A DNA stretch of 64,000 nt from Corallococcus macrosporus DSM 14697 (GCF_002305895.1 NZ_CP022203.1:6234001-6298000); one strand, 5' to 3'; shown: positions 45,113 through 55,114, counted from the first letter of the stretch. Notes: generated by a model not told the origin, from the sequence alone. Numbers and translations are program-made.

Positions 45113-46114
45113 ATGATTCCTTTTTCCGTCCTCGACCTCTCCCCCGTCACCCAGGGCTCCACCGCGGCCGACGCGCTCCGGAACACGCTGGACCTGGCGC
45201 GGCGCGCGGAGGACTGGGGCTACAAGCGCTTCTGGCTGGCCGAGCACCACAACATGACGGGCATCGCCAGCGCGGCGACGTCCGTCGTCATCGGCTACGT
45301 GGCCGGCGGCACCCAGCGCATCCGCGTGGGCTCCGGCGGCGTGATGCTGCCCAACCACGCGCCGCTGGTCATCGCGGAGCAGTTCGGCACGCTGGAGACG
45401 CTCTACCCGGGGCGCATCGACCTGGGGCTCGGCCGGGCGCCGGGCACGGACATGCTGACGGCGCGCGCCCTGCGGCGAGACCTGGCCGCGAGCGCGGAGA
45501 CCTTTCCCCAGGACGTGGTGGAGCTGAAGTCCTACTTCGAGCCCACCGAGCCGGGGCAGCTCATCCAGGCGGTGCCGGGCGCGGGGCTGCGGGTGCCCAT
45601 CTGGCTGCTCGGCTCCAGCCTGTTCAGCGCGCAGCTCGCGGCGATGCTGGGCATGCCGTTCGCCTTCGCGTCCCACTTCGCGCCGGATGCCCTGCTTCCG
45701 GCGCTGGACATCTACCGGGAGCGGTTCAAGCCGTCCGAGTCGCTCGACAAGCCCTACGCCATGGCGTGCGTGAATGTCTTCGCGGCGGACACGGACCGGG
45801 AGGCGCGGCGGCTCTTCACCTCCGTGCAGCAGCAGTTCGTCCGCCTGCGCCGGGGCACGCCGGGGCAGCTCCCGCCGCCGGTCGACGACATCGACTCGGT
45901 GGCCTCGCCCCTGGACCGCGCGAGCGCCGACCACGCGCTGAAGTACTCCATCATCGGCGCGCCCGACACCGTTCAGCAGGGGCTCGCGGACTTCATCCGG
46001 CTGACGCGGGTGGACGAGCTCATGGTGACGGGCATGGTCTACGACTTCGACGCGCGGCTGCGCTCCTTCGAGCTGACCGCGCAGGCCCACGCGCGGCTCG
46101 CCGCGGAGCCGTGA
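45113..46114 (+). CDS. Luciferase-like (LLM class) flavin-dependent oxidoreductase
   Basis: A 333-residue TIM-barrel protein of the LLM class; [76 protein letters not shown] and [13 protein letters not shown] are hallmark segments. It likely uses reduced FMN to oxygenate an unknown compound. Confidence 0.9.
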   Translation: MIPFSVLDLSPVTQGSTAADALRNTLDLARRAEDWGYKRFWLAEHHNMTGIASAATSVVIGYVAGGTQRIRVGSGGVMLPNHAPLVIAEQFGTLETLYPGRIDLGLGRAPGTDMLTARALRRDLAASAETFPQDVVELKSYFEPTEPGQLIQAVPGAGLRVPIWLLGSSLFSAQLAAMLGMPFAFASHFAPDALLPALDIYRERFKPSESLDKPYAMACVNVFAADTDREARRLFTSVQQQFVRLRRGTPGQLPPPVDDIDSVASPLDRASADHALKYSIIGAPDTVQQGLADFIRLTRVDELMVTGMVYDFDARLRSFELTAQAHARLAAEP

Positions 46115-46299
46115 GCGCACCGCTCGGACGTGTAGCGCCGATGGGCACAGCCAGCCCCCGCCTGTAACGAGCGGCGCCACACCCCGGCGCGCACCGCCTC
46201 GCCGCTCCAGAGGGAACGCACGCCGCGGCCTGAGTGGCGTGAACGGTGCACTGCGGCCTGGGTGCAACACCCCACCCCAACTGCACCGAGGTTGACACC

Positions 46300-47127
46300 A
46301 TGGAGATGAAGATGGCGAGCCGTCTGCTGGCGGTCGCGATGCTGAGCGTCGCGGCGGGCTGTCAGGGAGATGAGGCGCAGGACTCCGCGAACATGGCCGT
46401 CGCCGAGGCGGACGCGAAGAGCGGCTGCGTGACGCGCTTCGACGGCGTCACCCACTGCCCCACGGGCGCGGCGGAGCTGAAGTCCACGGAGGCCGGCATC
46501 AGCGTCTCCGGGCTGCGGGACGCGAAGTCGGACGGCGTGGCCAGCCGCTTCCAGCGCGCGGCGTCGTGGTCCCAGACGACGGGCATCCACTTCGGCGACA
46601 ACCGCGGGAGCCTGAACCTGGCCGCGCGCTCCGGCGACCAGGTGGTCAGCACCCTGCAGGTCAGCGCGGGCCGCGAGCCGGGCTCGGTGCAGGTGACGCC
46701 GAACTTCACGGGCGCGCCGGGCGGCTCGAGCTACCGGATGAACGTCTACCGCGACGGCCAGTTGCAGGGCTCGACGACGAACCCCGCCGCGCAGATGATC
46801 ATCTTCTACAACTGGTGGGACTTCATCCGGTACCTCGTCGCGCACGCGGACTTCTTCCAGATTGACATCATCATCTGGAAGAACGGCGTGGCCCAGATGG
46901 CGGAGCCGTCCAACGTGGGCGCCTGCGGGTGGCGGCTGCGCGCGGACGACCGCGACTTCACCGTCCAGCTCGCGGACGGCACCACCGTCAGCGGTGACGA
47001 GGTGGAGTTCATCGAGGAGATCGAGAGCGGCCACTACCCGTACAACCTCTTCACGGGGATTGACGTGAACGCCTCCGCCAAGGAGTTCACCATCCTCGGC
47101 GAGACGATTGTCGCGGGCAGCAAGTAG
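46300..47127 (+). CDS. Lipoprotein of unknown function
   Basis: A 275-residue protein, start 46300 (46306 and 46312 are alternatives). Lipobox VAMLSVAAGCQGDE. The mature part is beta-rich (QVSAGREPGSVQVTPNFTG, SSYRMNVYRDGQLQGS) with an aromatic stretch IIFYNWWDFIRYLVAHADFF. No family recognised; two tandem hairpins follow the stop. Confidence 0.7.
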   Translation: MEMKMASRLLAVAMLSVAAGCQGDEAQDSANMAVAEADAKSGCVTRFDGVTHCPTGAAELKSTEAGISVSGLRDAKSDGVASRFQRAASWSQTTGIHFGDNRGSLNLAARSGDQVVSTLQVSAGREPGSVQVTPNFTGAPGGSSYRMNVYRDGQLQGSTTNPAAQMIIFYNWWDFIRYLVAHADFFQIDIIIWKNGVAQMAEPSNVGACGWRLRADDRDFTVQLADGTTVSGDEVEFIEEIESGHYPYNLFTGIDVNASAKEFTILGETIVAGSK

Positions 47128-47133
47128 GCTGCG

Positions 47134-47189
47134 TTGCCCGCGCCACGCGCGGGCAATGTCCCCGGGCAGGGCCATGGTCCTGCCCGGGG
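47134..47189 (+). terminator. Two tandem hairpins after the lipoprotein gene
   Basis: First: TTGCCCGCG / CGCGGGCAA with a 5-base loop (47134-47156). Second: CCCCGGGCAGG / CCTGCCCGGGG with an 8-base loop (47160-47189), followed by CCTTCC. Both stems are perfect. Likely a transcription stop or RNA-end stabiliser. Confidence 0.65.
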
Positions 47190-47235
47190 CCTTCCATGTG
47201 GTCTGTTCCAACCCGGGTCTTCTGGAGTCTCTTCG

Positions 47236-48624
47236 ATGAAAGGGCGGCTGTTCCTCCTGGGTCTCTGTGCCGGAGTCCTCGTGCTCGTCGCGCTGTGGGC
47301 GGACACGACGCGGCTTCCACCGCCGCTCGAGCTGGGGGAGCTCGCGGCCAGGCTGGAGCCCGGGGAGGAGCTGTCCGGCGGAGCGACCACCGTGCCGGAC
47401 CCGGGGCGGAACGCCTTCGGGCGCTCGCCCATGAACCTGGCGCGCGCCCGCTGGCCCGGATTCCACGCCGGCAAGCGCATCTTCGACCGCGACTGGACCG
47501 ACGTGGAGGGCCCCGTCCAGGTGGGGCCGCTGTTCAACGCGGCCTCCTGCATGACGTGCCACGTGAAGGACGGCCGCGGCCGGCCTCCGGCGTCGCCGGC
47601 AGAGACGCCCGTCTCGCTGGCGTTCCAGCTCACCGCGCCGGAGGGCCAGGGGCCCCATCCCCGCTACGGCGTCCAGCTCGACGTGCGGCACGTGGCGGGG
47701 ACGGCCGCGGAGGGCACCGTGGAGGTCCGCTATGACGAGGTGTCCGGCAGGTTCTCCTCGGGGGAGTCCTATGCGCTGCTCCGGCCGCGCTACACCTTCG
47801 CCGCGCTGACGAAGGGGCCGCTCGAAGACGGCGTCCGCTTCTCGCCTCGCGTCGCGCCGGTGAACTTCGGGCTGGGGCTCCTGGAGGCGATTCCCGAGGC
47901 GGCGCTCCTGGCCCACGAGGACCCGGACGACCGGGACCAGGACGGCATCTCCGGCCGGGCCAACCGGGTGCTGGACGTGGAGCAGGGCCAGCCGCGGCTG
48001 GGCCGCTTCGGGTGGAAGGCCAACCAGCCCACGCTCCGGCAGCAGGTCGCCCACGCGCTGGTGGCGGACATGGGGCTGACCACGACGCTGTATCCCCGTG
48101 AGCAGGGGCATGACGCGCGGGGCGCCGCCGACGCGCCCGAGGTGAGCCCCCAGGAGCTGGACTCGCTCCTCTTCTACACGCGGCTGGTGGCCCCTCCGAA
48201 GCGGCGGGACTGGAGCGCACCCGCCACGCTCCGCGGCAAGGCGGTGTTCGCGGCCATCGGGTGTGGCGGCTGCCACCTGACCACGCCCTTCGAGACGGAG
48301 GAGGTGCCCGGCTTCCCGGAGCTGTCCCACCAGAAGCTCTACCCGTACACGGACCTGCTGCTGCACGACCTGGGCGAAGGGCTCGCGGATGGGCGTCCGG
48401 ACGGGCTCGCCACCGGCCAGGAGTGGCGCACCCCACCGCTCTGGGGCATCGGGCTGGTGAAGGTCGTGAACGGCCACACCCGCTTCCTGCACGACGGGCG
48501 CGCGCGCGACCTGGAGGAGGCCGTGCTGTGGCATGGCGGCGAGGCCGCCCCCGCCCAGGAGCGCTACACGCGCCTGCCCCTGGCGGACCGCCAGGCCCTG
48601 CTCACGTTCCTCGAATCGCTCTGA
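47236..48624 (+). CDS. Di-heme oxidoreductase family (DUF1111) protein
   Basis: A 462-residue exported protein with an N-terminal hydrophobic anchor (RLFLLGLCAGVLVLVALWA). Two c-type heme sites: AASCMTCHVKDGRG and AIGCGGCHLTTPF. The body matches thiol-oxidoreductase/DHOR proteins (VGPLFNAASC, RFGWKANQPTLRQQVAHAL, TPPLWGIGLVKVVNGHTRFLHDGRA). Electron partner and substrate unknown; cell-envelope location. Confidence 0.88.
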   Translation: MKGRLFLLGLCAGVLVLVALWADTTRLPPPLELGELAARLEPGEELSGGATTVPDPGRNAFGRSPMNLARARWPGFHAGKRIFDRDWTDVEGPVQVGPLFNAASCMTCHVKDGRGRPPASPAETPVSLAFQLTAPEGQGPHPRYGVQLDVRHVAGTAAEGTVEVRYDEVSGRFSSGESYALLRPRYTFAALTKGPLEDGVRFSPRVAPVNFGLGLLEAIPEAALLAHEDPDDRDQDGISGRANRVLDVEQGQPRLGRFGWKANQPTLRQQVAHALVADMGLTTTLYPREQGHDARGAADAPEVSPQELDSLLFYTRLVAPPKRRDWSAPATLRGKAVFAAIGCGGCHLTTPFETEEVPGFPELSHQKLYPYTDLLLHDLGEGLADGRPDGLATGQEWRTPPLWGIGLVKVVNGHTRFLHDGRARDLEEAVLWHGGEAAPAQERYTRLPLADRQALLTFLESL

Positions 48625-48641
48625 GCGCCCCGCGCCTCGCG

Positions 48642-49970
48642 TCAGGAGGCCGCGACACCGGGAGCGTCGCGGTCCCCGGCGGGACGTCGCATCGGCTGGG
48701 CCTTTCCGTAGGTGAGCGAGCGCCACAGCCACTCCGCCGGGCCGAAGCGGAAGCGGGACAACCACAGGTGGCTGAACACCACCTGCGCCGCGAAGACGAG
48801 GCCGCTGATGACCACGATGCGTGACGGCGGCAGCTTGCCGATGAAGCCCAGCCCCCAGCCGTCATAAATCCAGATGCTCACCGCGGACTGCGTCAGGTAG
48901 TTCGTCAGCGCCATGCGGCCCACCGGCGTCAGGACGCCCAGCCAGCGGCGCCAGCGCTCGCGCTGGAAGAGCAGCGCGAAGGCCGCCACGTAGGCCGCGC
49001 CCATGGCGATGTAGCCCGGCTCCTGGAGGCTGTTGAGGAGCATCATCCAGGGCCCCTGCGGATCCCACTCCAGCACGCCGGCCTTGCGCAGCCGGTACAG
49101 CACCAGCCCGCTGCCATTGAGGACCAGGCCCACCCCCAGCCCCCAGGCCAGAATCCGGCGCAGCAGCGCGCGGTGGCGCGCCACGTCCTGCAGCAGGAGC
49201 AGCCGCCCCGCCAGCAGGCCCAACAGGAAGCGCCCCAGGATGAGGCTCATCCAGAGCACGCGCCGGAAGCCTCCGCCCATGTTCTCCAGGAAGAAGCGCG
49301 CGTTGCCCGCCTGCGCCGTCCAGAACGACTCGCTCGACAGCGCCACCAGGGTGTCGGCCTTCAAGGCCAGGTCCTTGGCCCGGCTGGCCTTCGCCGCCTC
49401 GGCCGCGGCCTCCGCGCCGTGCAGCAGGACGGGCGTGTAGCGGATGACGGCGGGGACCAGGAACGGCATCACCGTGACGAGCCCCAACGCCCAGAACAGC
49501 ACCGTGCGGTTGGCGCGCGCCCGGAAGGCCATCAGCAGGAAGCCCACCATCGCGTAGGTGTGGAGGATGTCCCCCGTCCACAACAGGAGGGCATGCGCCA
49601 GGCCGATGCCGAAGAGCACCAGCAGCCGCCGGCTGTAGAGCGGCACCGCGGAGTCGCCTCGCGCCTCCGCCCGGGCGAGCTGGATGGAGAAGCCCAGGCC
49701 GAAGAGGAACGAGAAGATGGAGACGAACTTCTGCGTCACGAAGAGCTGGTAGACGGCGCCCACCACCTGCTCCAGCAGGGGCACCGACAGCGCGGAGACT
49801 GCCTCGGGCGACATGAACGCCCGGCCGCTGAGCCACATGAGGCTGTTGGAGACGAAGACGCCCCACAGCGCGAAGCCCCGGAGGGCGTCCAGCAACACGA
49901 CGCGCTCGGAGGCCTCCACCGGGCGCGCGCCGGAAGCGGTGCTCGCTGAAAGCGGACGCGATTCAGACAT
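48642..49970 (-). CDS. DUF418-family membrane protein (YeiB-like)
   Basis: A 442-residue polytopic protein from the ATG at 49970. Start segment VVLLDALRGFALWGVFVSNS and QKFVSIFSFLFGLGFSIQLARAEARG match the DUF418/YeiB group; the C-terminal part VGRMALTNYLTQSAVSIWIYDGWGLG carries the DUF418 signature. Proposed transporters, substrate unknown. It converges with the di-heme gene. Confidence 0.9.
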   Translation of the reverse strand: MSESRPLSASTASGARPVEASERVVLLDALRGFALWGVFVSNSLMWLSGRAFMSPEAVSALSVPLLEQVVGAVYQLFVTQKFVSIFSFLFGLGFSIQLARAEARGDSAVPLYSRRLLVLFGIGLAHALLLWTGDILHTYAMVGFLLMAFRARANRTVLFWALGLVTVMPFLVPAVIRYTPVLLHGAEAAAEAAKASRAKDLALKADTLVALSSESFWTAQAGNARFFLENMGGGFRRVLWMSLILGRFLLGLLAGRLLLLQDVARHRALLRRILAWGLGVGLVLNGSGLVLYRLRKAGVLEWDPQGPWMMLLNSLQEPGYIAMGAAYVAAFALLFQRERWRRWLGVLTPVGRMALTNYLTQSAVSIWIYDGWGLGFIGKLPPSRIVVISGLVFAAQVVFSHLWLSRFRFGPAEWLWRSLTYGKAQPMRRPAGDRDAPGVAAS

Positions 49971-50111
49971 GCCCGCAGCAGACGCGCGCCGCCGCCTTGC
50001 CGTCAATCCCACCCAAGCCCGGATGGCGGGACCCGCGGGCCTGTCCCCTCCTGGCGCGGCGGGTGTGCTGTAGTGCCACCCCGCTCCCCCCGTCGGACAG
50101 GAGTCCGCCCC

Positions 50112-51425
50112 GTGAAGATTTCGCACCTGCTGGCCCTGCTGCTCACCTCCCTGGCCGTCCCTGGCGGCCCCGCGCTCGCCGCGGAGACGCCTCCCGTCCT
50201 GGGCGGTCTCGACGCGCTCTACCCCGGGCTCGACGCGCTCTACCGCGACCTGCACCAGACGCCGGAGCTGTCCAACCAGGAGACGAGGACGGCGGCGAAG
50301 CTGGCCGAGCGCCTGCGCAAGCTCGGCTTCGAGGTGACCTCCAAGGTGGGCGGAAACGGCGTGGTGGCGCTGCTGCGCAACGGCCCGGGGCCCACGGTGA
50401 TGCTGCGCGCGGACATGGACGCGCTGCCCGTGGAGGAGAAGACGGGCCTGCCCTATGCGAGCAAGCAGAAGGCGAAGGACGCCACGGGCACGGCCACCTC
50501 GGTCATGCACGCGTGCGGGCATGACGTGCACATGACGTCATTGCTTGGGACGGCCACGCTCCTGGCCCGGTCGAAGGACCGGTGGCGCGGCACGTTGCTG
50601 CTGATTGGCCAGCCGGCCGAGGAGGTGGGCGCGGGCGCCCGGCAGATGCTCCAGGACGGCCTCTTCAAGCGCTTCCCCAAGCCGGACTTCGCGGTGGCGC
50701 TCCACGTCAACACCGCCGCGGCGGGCACGGTGGAGTTCACCCCCGGCTATGCCATGGCGAGCGTGGACAGCGTTGAAGTCACCCTGCACGGCAAGGGCGG
50801 GCACGGCGCCTACCCCCACACCACCGTGGACCCGGTGGTGATGGCCGCGCGCGTCGTGCTGTCGCTCCAGACGCTCGTCAGCCGGGAGAAGAACCCGCTG
50901 GAGCCCGCGGTGGTGACGGTGGGCGCCATCCACGGCGGCACCAAGCACAACATCATCCCCGACGAGGTGAAGCTCCACCTCACGGTGCGCTCGTACAAGC
51001 CCGAGGTCCGCAAGGCGCTGCTGGACGGCATCGAGCGCATCGCCAAGGCGGAGGCCCTGGCCTCTGGCGCGCCCCGCCCGCCCGAGGTCGCCATCACCGA
51101 AGGCACCCCTTCCACCTTCAACGACCCCGCGCTCACCCGGCGGCTGGTGGGCGCGGTGTCCCGCGTCCTGGGCGAGCGGAACCTCCAGGAGGCGCCGCCC
51201 GTCATGGGTGGCGAGGACTTCTCCGAGTACGGGCGGGCGGGCGTACCCGCGGTGATGCTCTGGCTCGGCTCCACCGAGCCACGCCAGTACGCCAAGGCCA
51301 AGGCCGAGGGCACGCCGCTGCCCTCGATGCACTCGCCCCTCTTCGCGCCGGACCGCGAGCGCACGCTGCGTACGGGGGTCACCACGCTGACCACCGCGGC
51401 CCTGGAGCTGCTCGGCAAGCCGTGA
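50112..51425 (+). CDS. Exported M20-family amidohydrolase
   Basis: A 437-residue protein from the GTG at 50112, which places a clean signal peptide (ISHLLALLLTSLAVPGGPALAA) at the N-terminus. Zinc-site motifs of the M20D amidohydrolases: MLRADMDALPV, MHACGHDVHMTSLLG, GQPAEEVGAGARQML, ALHVN, and the dimerisation domain region GHGAYPH. Substrate probably an N-acyl amino acid or hippurate-like compound; outside the cytoplasm. Confidence 0.9.
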   Translation: MKISHLLALLLTSLAVPGGPALAAETPPVLGGLDALYPGLDALYRDLHQTPELSNQETRTAAKLAERLRKLGFEVTSKVGGNGVVALLRNGPGPTVMLRADMDALPVEEKTGLPYASKQKAKDATGTATSVMHACGHDVHMTSLLGTATLLARSKDRWRGTLLLIGQPAEEVGAGARQMLQDGLFKRFPKPDFAVALHVNTAAAGTVEFTPGYAMASVDSVEVTLHGKGGHGAYPHTTVDPVVMAARVVLSLQTLVSREKNPLEPAVVTVGAIHGGTKHNIIPDEVKLHLTVRSYKPEVRKALLDGIERIAKAEALASGAPRPPEVAITEGTPSTFNDPALTRRLVGAVSRVLGERNLQEAPPVMGGEDFSEYGRAGVPAVMLWLGSTEPRQYAKAKAEGTPLPSMHSPLFAPDRERTLRTGVTTLTTAALELLGKP

Positions 51426-51457
51426 AGGACGGGGCCGCGCGAGGCGCGCGCGCTGAT

Positions 51458-51487
51458 TTGACTCGGAGGAATACGAAACCGTAGACA
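51458..51487 (+). promoter_or_regulatory. Probable promoter of the MYXO-CTERM lipoprotein gene
   Basis: TTGACT, 18-base spacer, TAGACA, ending 33 bases before the TTG start at 51521. Confidence 0.45.
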
Positions 51488-51520
51488 GGCCGCCTCTCGC
51501 ATCGCGACAGGAAGTCCTCC

Positions 51521-53755
51521 TTGCTCAATCGCAATCGTTCCCTGCTTGCCCTGCTGGGGGCTTCGCTGTGGTGGGCCGCCGGCTGCCAGTCGAACGCCTT
51601 CGTCGGTCATGAAGGCACCGTTCGCAGCGGCACCTCCGTCCTCCTGAACCTTCACGTCTACGCAGGTCCGGGTGGGGACACGGCCCGTGACGGACAGCTC
51701 GTGTCCTGCATCGCCCTGCCCCAGGGCTGGCAGGCGCCTGGCGGCAGCTACACCTATGCCGGTTCGGCGGCCACCGCCGGGCAACCCGGCGGGACGGAGC
51801 TCTCCGCCGAGGCCCAGGCCGCCTGGCCGGTCAACGACGCCTCCTGGCACTGCCTGGTGTCGGAGCGCGTGACGACGCTGGCGCAGGAGGAGGCCATCGC
51901 GACCGCGCAGCTCTCGCTCCCCGTGCCCGCCGTGGCCCAGGGGGCGTACCGGGTGCGCTACCAGAGCGGCTTCCGCGACGTGACGCCCCCGGACAGCGGT
52001 GAGCAGGCGCCCTACCAGGCCACGGACTTCTCGGGACGGCTGGAGCGCCAGCTCCACGTCAACGTGGAGCCCGCCACCACCTTCGACCACTGGGAGGCGG
52101 GCGTCTCCACCGGCGTCTCGCTGAAGCCCGCCGCGACGCGCGCCTGGTACGGCAACGGGAACTTCCTGGCGGCGACCCGCGGGCAGGCGGAGGTGCTGCG
52201 CTCCACGGACGGACGCCAGTGGGCGGGCTTCGTTCCCGTGATGGAGGGGACCACGTCGCCGCTCACGGTGGAGCGGCTCGTCGCCTTCCAGCGCAAGTGG
52301 TTCGGCGTGGCGAACGGGACCCTCGTCGTCTCGTCCGACAACGCGCACACCTGGGCCACCGCCTACCAGGACCCGCCGCCCGAGGGCGAAACGCAGGGGC
52401 GGCGCTTCCTGGAGCTCGCGCTCAGCGGCAACCGGATGGTGGCGGTGGGCACCTCGGGCCTCATCGCCAGCTCCACGGACGGGGCGACGTGGACCGACGA
52501 GAGCATTGAAGGCGCCTATGACATCGCGACGCTGGTGCCCGGCCAGAACAGCTTCCTCGCCGTGGCCTACCCGTTCGCTGGCGCCCCCTCCGACACACCC
52601 TTCCTGGTGCGCCCCCGGAGCACCGGGGCGGGCTGGGAGCTGTTCCAACCCGCGAGCCTGAAGGGGCTCGTCATCGCCGGGCTCACCGGCGGCAATGGCC
52701 GCTTCCTCGCGTTCGTCCAGCCGCAGCAAGCCCTCCCGCCCCCGCCCCTGGCGCCCCAGGCCGAGGAACCGGCGAGCGGCTTCTTCCTCTCCGAGGACCT
52801 GGGCGGCACCTGGACGCGCGTGGAGAGCCTCCAGGTCCCCGCCGACGCGCCAGCGCCCGTCCCGCTCATGGCCTTCGTCGACCAGAGCTTCGTCGTGAGC
52901 TGGACGGTGGTGCCGCCCGAGAGCACGGAGCTTCTGCCCGCGTTCGAGCTGCACGTGTCGGCGGATGGCCGCGAGTGGACGTCGCACCCGACGGGCGCGG
53001 GCGGCGCCTATCACTCCGCGTCCTTCGCCTCGGGTGACACCTCGGTGGTCGCGGTGAGCGAGCACCGCCTCCTGGTGGCGACGCGCCGGCCCTGGCCACT
53101 CCCGGAGCTCCTCACGGAGACGCTGCCGCCGTTCCGGGTGGGCATGGCCGCCAACGTGGCGCTGAGCACGCGCGGCTCCGGCACGCTGACCTTCGAGCTG
53201 GAGGGCACGCTGCCCTCGGGCCTGACGTTCGACTCCGCCACCGGCACCTTCACGGGCACGCCGGCGCAGGCGGGCAGCTCCGCCGTCACCGTGCGCGTTC
53301 GCGACGCGCGCGGCGGCGTGGCGACGCGCACGTACAGCGTGGACGTGACGGGCTCGTTGAGCATCGACAGCAACCCGCTTGCCTCCGCGACGCAGGGCAG
53401 CGCGTACGAGGCGCGCTTCACCGTCCAGGGCGGCCGGGCCCCGTATACGTGGAGCCTGGCCGGCGGCACCGTGCCCGGTGGCCTGACGATTCAGCAGCGG
53501 GACGGCGCCTATGTGCTGAGCGGCATCCCGACGGCCAGCGGCACCTTCCCGCTGACGGTGCGGGTGACGGACTCGGCGAACCAGACGGCGGAGCGGAGCG
53601 TGTCGCTACAAATCGCGCCCACGCCTCCGCCCACGCCTGACGAGGGCGACAAGCCCGGCGGCTGCGGTTGCAGCGGCGGCGGCGCGGGCGTCCAGGCCCT
53701 GGGGCTGGCCGCGCTGGCCCTGCTCGGCCGCGCCCGCCGGAAGCGCCAGGCGTGA
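51521..53755 (+). CDS. Large surface lipoprotein with Ig-like domains and MYXO-CTERM-type tail
   Basis: A 744-residue protein starting at TTG (AGGAAG lies upstream). Lipobox SLWWAAGCQSN near residue 22. Central part resembles a photosystem-stability/sialidase-type propeller (ILRSTDGRQW-like repeats: EVLRSTDGRQWAGF, VVSSDNAHTWATA, IASSTDGATWTDE). Residues about 540-720 hold two putative Ig (He_PIG) domains (GTLPSGLTFDSATGTFTGTP, GGTVPGGLTIQQRDGAYVLSG). The end GGCGCSGGGAGVQALGLAALALLGRARRKR is a MYXO-CTERM sorting signal: Cys motif, hydrophobic helix, basic end. Confidence 0.85.
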   Translation: MLNRNRSLLALLGASLWWAAGCQSNAFVGHEGTVRSGTSVLLNLHVYAGPGGDTARDGQLVSCIALPQGWQAPGGSYTYAGSAATAGQPGGTELSAEAQAAWPVNDASWHCLVSERVTTLAQEEAIATAQLSLPVPAVAQGAYRVRYQSGFRDVTPPDSGEQAPYQATDFSGRLERQLHVNVEPATTFDHWEAGVSTGVSLKPAATRAWYGNGNFLAATRGQAEVLRSTDGRQWAGFVPVMEGTTSPLTVERLVAFQRKWFGVANGTLVVSSDNAHTWATAYQDPPPEGETQGRRFLELALSGNRMVAVGTSGLIASSTDGATWTDESIEGAYDIATLVPGQNSFLAVAYPFAGAPSDTPFLVRPRSTGAGWELFQPASLKGLVIAGLTGGNGRFLAFVQPQQALPPPPLAPQAEEPASGFFLSEDLGGTWTRVESLQVPADAPAPVPLMAFVDQSFVVSWTVVPPESTELLPAFELHVSADGREWTSHPTGAGGAYHSASFASGDTSVVAVSEHRLLVATRRPWPLPELLTETLPPFRVGMAANVALSTRGSGTLTFELEGTLPSGLTFDSATGTFTGTPAQAGSSAVTVRVRDARGGVATRTYSVDVTGSLSIDSNPLASATQGSAYEARFTVQGGRAPYTWSLAGGTVPGGLTIQQRDGAYVLSGIPTASGTFPLTVRVTDSANQTAERSVSLQIAPTPPPTPDEGDKPGGCGCSGGGAGVQALGLAALALLGRARRKRQA

Positions 53756-53761
53756 AGGCAA

Positions 53762-53802
53762 GGCCCTGATGTCCCCTGCCCACGCGGGGCGGCGTCAGGG
53801 CC
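53762..53802. terminator. Bidirectional-type hairpin between convergent genes
   Basis: Outer arms GGCCCTGA / TCAGGGCC enclose a second small hairpin (CCCCTGCCCACGCGGGG). Located between the lipoprotein stop and the stop of the minus-strand sigma factor gene. Confidence 0.55.
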
Positions 53803-53857
53803 TCCTGCTTCGCCAGCATCCGGGCCCGTGGGCCGGCCCGCGCTCCCACGCGGGCCG

Positions 53858-54409
53858 TCAGTTGCCCAGGCGCTCCAGCAGCCAGCCTCGGACGTAGGCC
53901 CAGTCACGCTTCACGGTGACGGGCGACACGCCCAGCACCGCGGCGGTGTCCATCAAGTCCAGGCCCACGAAGTAGCGCAGCTCCAGCATGCGCGCGAGCC
54001 GCGGCTGGAAGGTGTCCAGCTCCGAGAGCGCCCGGTCCAGCTCCAGCACCTCCAGGCTCAGGCCCGCCGGGACATCCGCCTCCGCGTCCCCCAGGCTCAC
54101 CCGCTCCAGCCCGGCCTCGCGAATCTGGGCCCGGCGCAAGCGCGCCCGGTCCACCATCACCCGTCGCATGGCCTGCGCCGCGGCGCCGAAGTAGTGACGC
54201 CGCGCCTCCAGCGGCGCCCCCGCGCCGAAGAGGCGAAGCCACGCCTCCTTCACCAACACCGCGGGTTGCAGTGACGGAGGCGAGCCCTCGTCGCTCGCGG
54301 CGCGCTGCGCCATCTCCCGCAGCTCCTGGTAGGCCGCCGCCATCAACGCCTCTCGTGCGCCCTGCTCACCCCGGCGCGCGTGGTCCAGCAGCTCTGTCAG
54401 CTCCGACAT
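53858..54409 (-). CDS. ECF-type RNA polymerase sigma factor
   Basis: A 183-residue sigma factor from the ATG at 54409 (54421 is an alternative). Region 2: YQELREMAQRAASDE ... VLVKEAWLRLFGAG ... RHYFGAAAQAMRRVMVDRARLRRA, typical of the Sigma70_ECF (PF07638) branch. Region 4 helix-turn-helix: VGLDLMDTAAVLGVSPVTVKRDWAYVRGWL. No anti-sigma gene is adjacent; the large lipoprotein faces it. Confidence 0.88.
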   Translation of the reverse strand: MSELTELLDHARRGEQGAREALMAAAYQELREMAQRAASDEGSPPSLQPAVLVKEAWLRLFGAGAPLEARRHYFGAAAQAMRRVMVDRARLRRAQIREAGLERVSLGDAEADVPAGLSLEVLELDRALSELDTFQPRLARMLELRYFVGLDLMDTAAVLGVSPVTVKRDWAYVRGWLLERLGN

Positions 54410-54681
54410 GCCCACATTCACCTCCAGGCCAGACGGGTTCGCCGCCCCCTCACAGAGAAACTACGCCCTCAACGAGAAATCTTGGAAAACTGGGGCTGAT
54501 ACCCCTCACCGCGCAACGATTGCCCCGGCGAGGAGGGTGGGAAGGCGACAATCTCCTACCCATGAGGCAGCCCTGAATGGGCCGCCAGCGGTGGGGCTCG
54601 CGCCGCGGGTAGAATCACGGCTTCGCCCTCCAGTGACTCCGCGCGGCACATGGAGCGCGCGGGCCTCGGGCGCCCCAGGGC

Positions 54682-55104
54682 TCAGCCGCCCAGTGACAGC
54701 AGCCGCTCCACCGCCGCGCGCACGTCGCGCAGCAGCGCCGGGTCCGTCACGGCGACGAAGATGGTGTCATCCCCCGCCACTGTCCCCGCGAGCCCTGGCA
54801 GGTCCCGCTCCTTGTCCAGCGCCAGCGCGAGCACCGGCGCGAAGCCCGGCGCCGTCCGAATCACCAGCAGGTTGGGCGGCGCCTCCAGGATGGTGACGCG
54901 CGGCCGCTCCGGGACCACCGAGGGCGGCGCGGGCGCGCGCTGATAGCGCCCCCCCACCTTCAGGATGCCCAGCTTCTTCAGCCGCCGCGACAACGTCGAC
55001 TGGCTCGGCGCCTGACCCTCCGCCTCCAGGAGCTGCTGCAACACGGCCTGATCGCCGATCTCCCGCTCGCCGATGAGCCGGAGGATGGCCTCGTCCAGAT
55101 TCAT
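54682..55104 (-). CDS. argR: Arginine repressor
   Basis: A 140-residue protein from the ATG at 55104. N-terminal winged helix (EAILRLIGEREIGDQAVLQQLLEAEGQAPSQSTLSRRLKKLG) binds ARG boxes; C-terminal domain (GTVAGDDTIFVAV...RDVRAAVERLL) forms the hexamer and binds arginine. Divergent from the arginine operon with the operators in between, so it probably controls both directions. Confidence 0.92.
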   Translation of the reverse strand: MNLDEAILRLIGEREIGDQAVLQQLLEAEGQAPSQSTLSRRLKKLGILKVGGRYQRAPAPPSVVPERPRVTILEAPPNLLVIRTAPGFAPVLALALDKERDLPGLAGTVAGDDTIFVAVTDPALLRDVRAAVERLLSLGG

Positions 55105-55114
55105 TCCCACCAAC

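Noticed and set aside
46039-48765. A 908-codon antisense frame across the LLM end, lipoprotein and di-heme genes
   Set aside because: It crosses three genes with recognisable domains on the other strand and has no motifs of its own.
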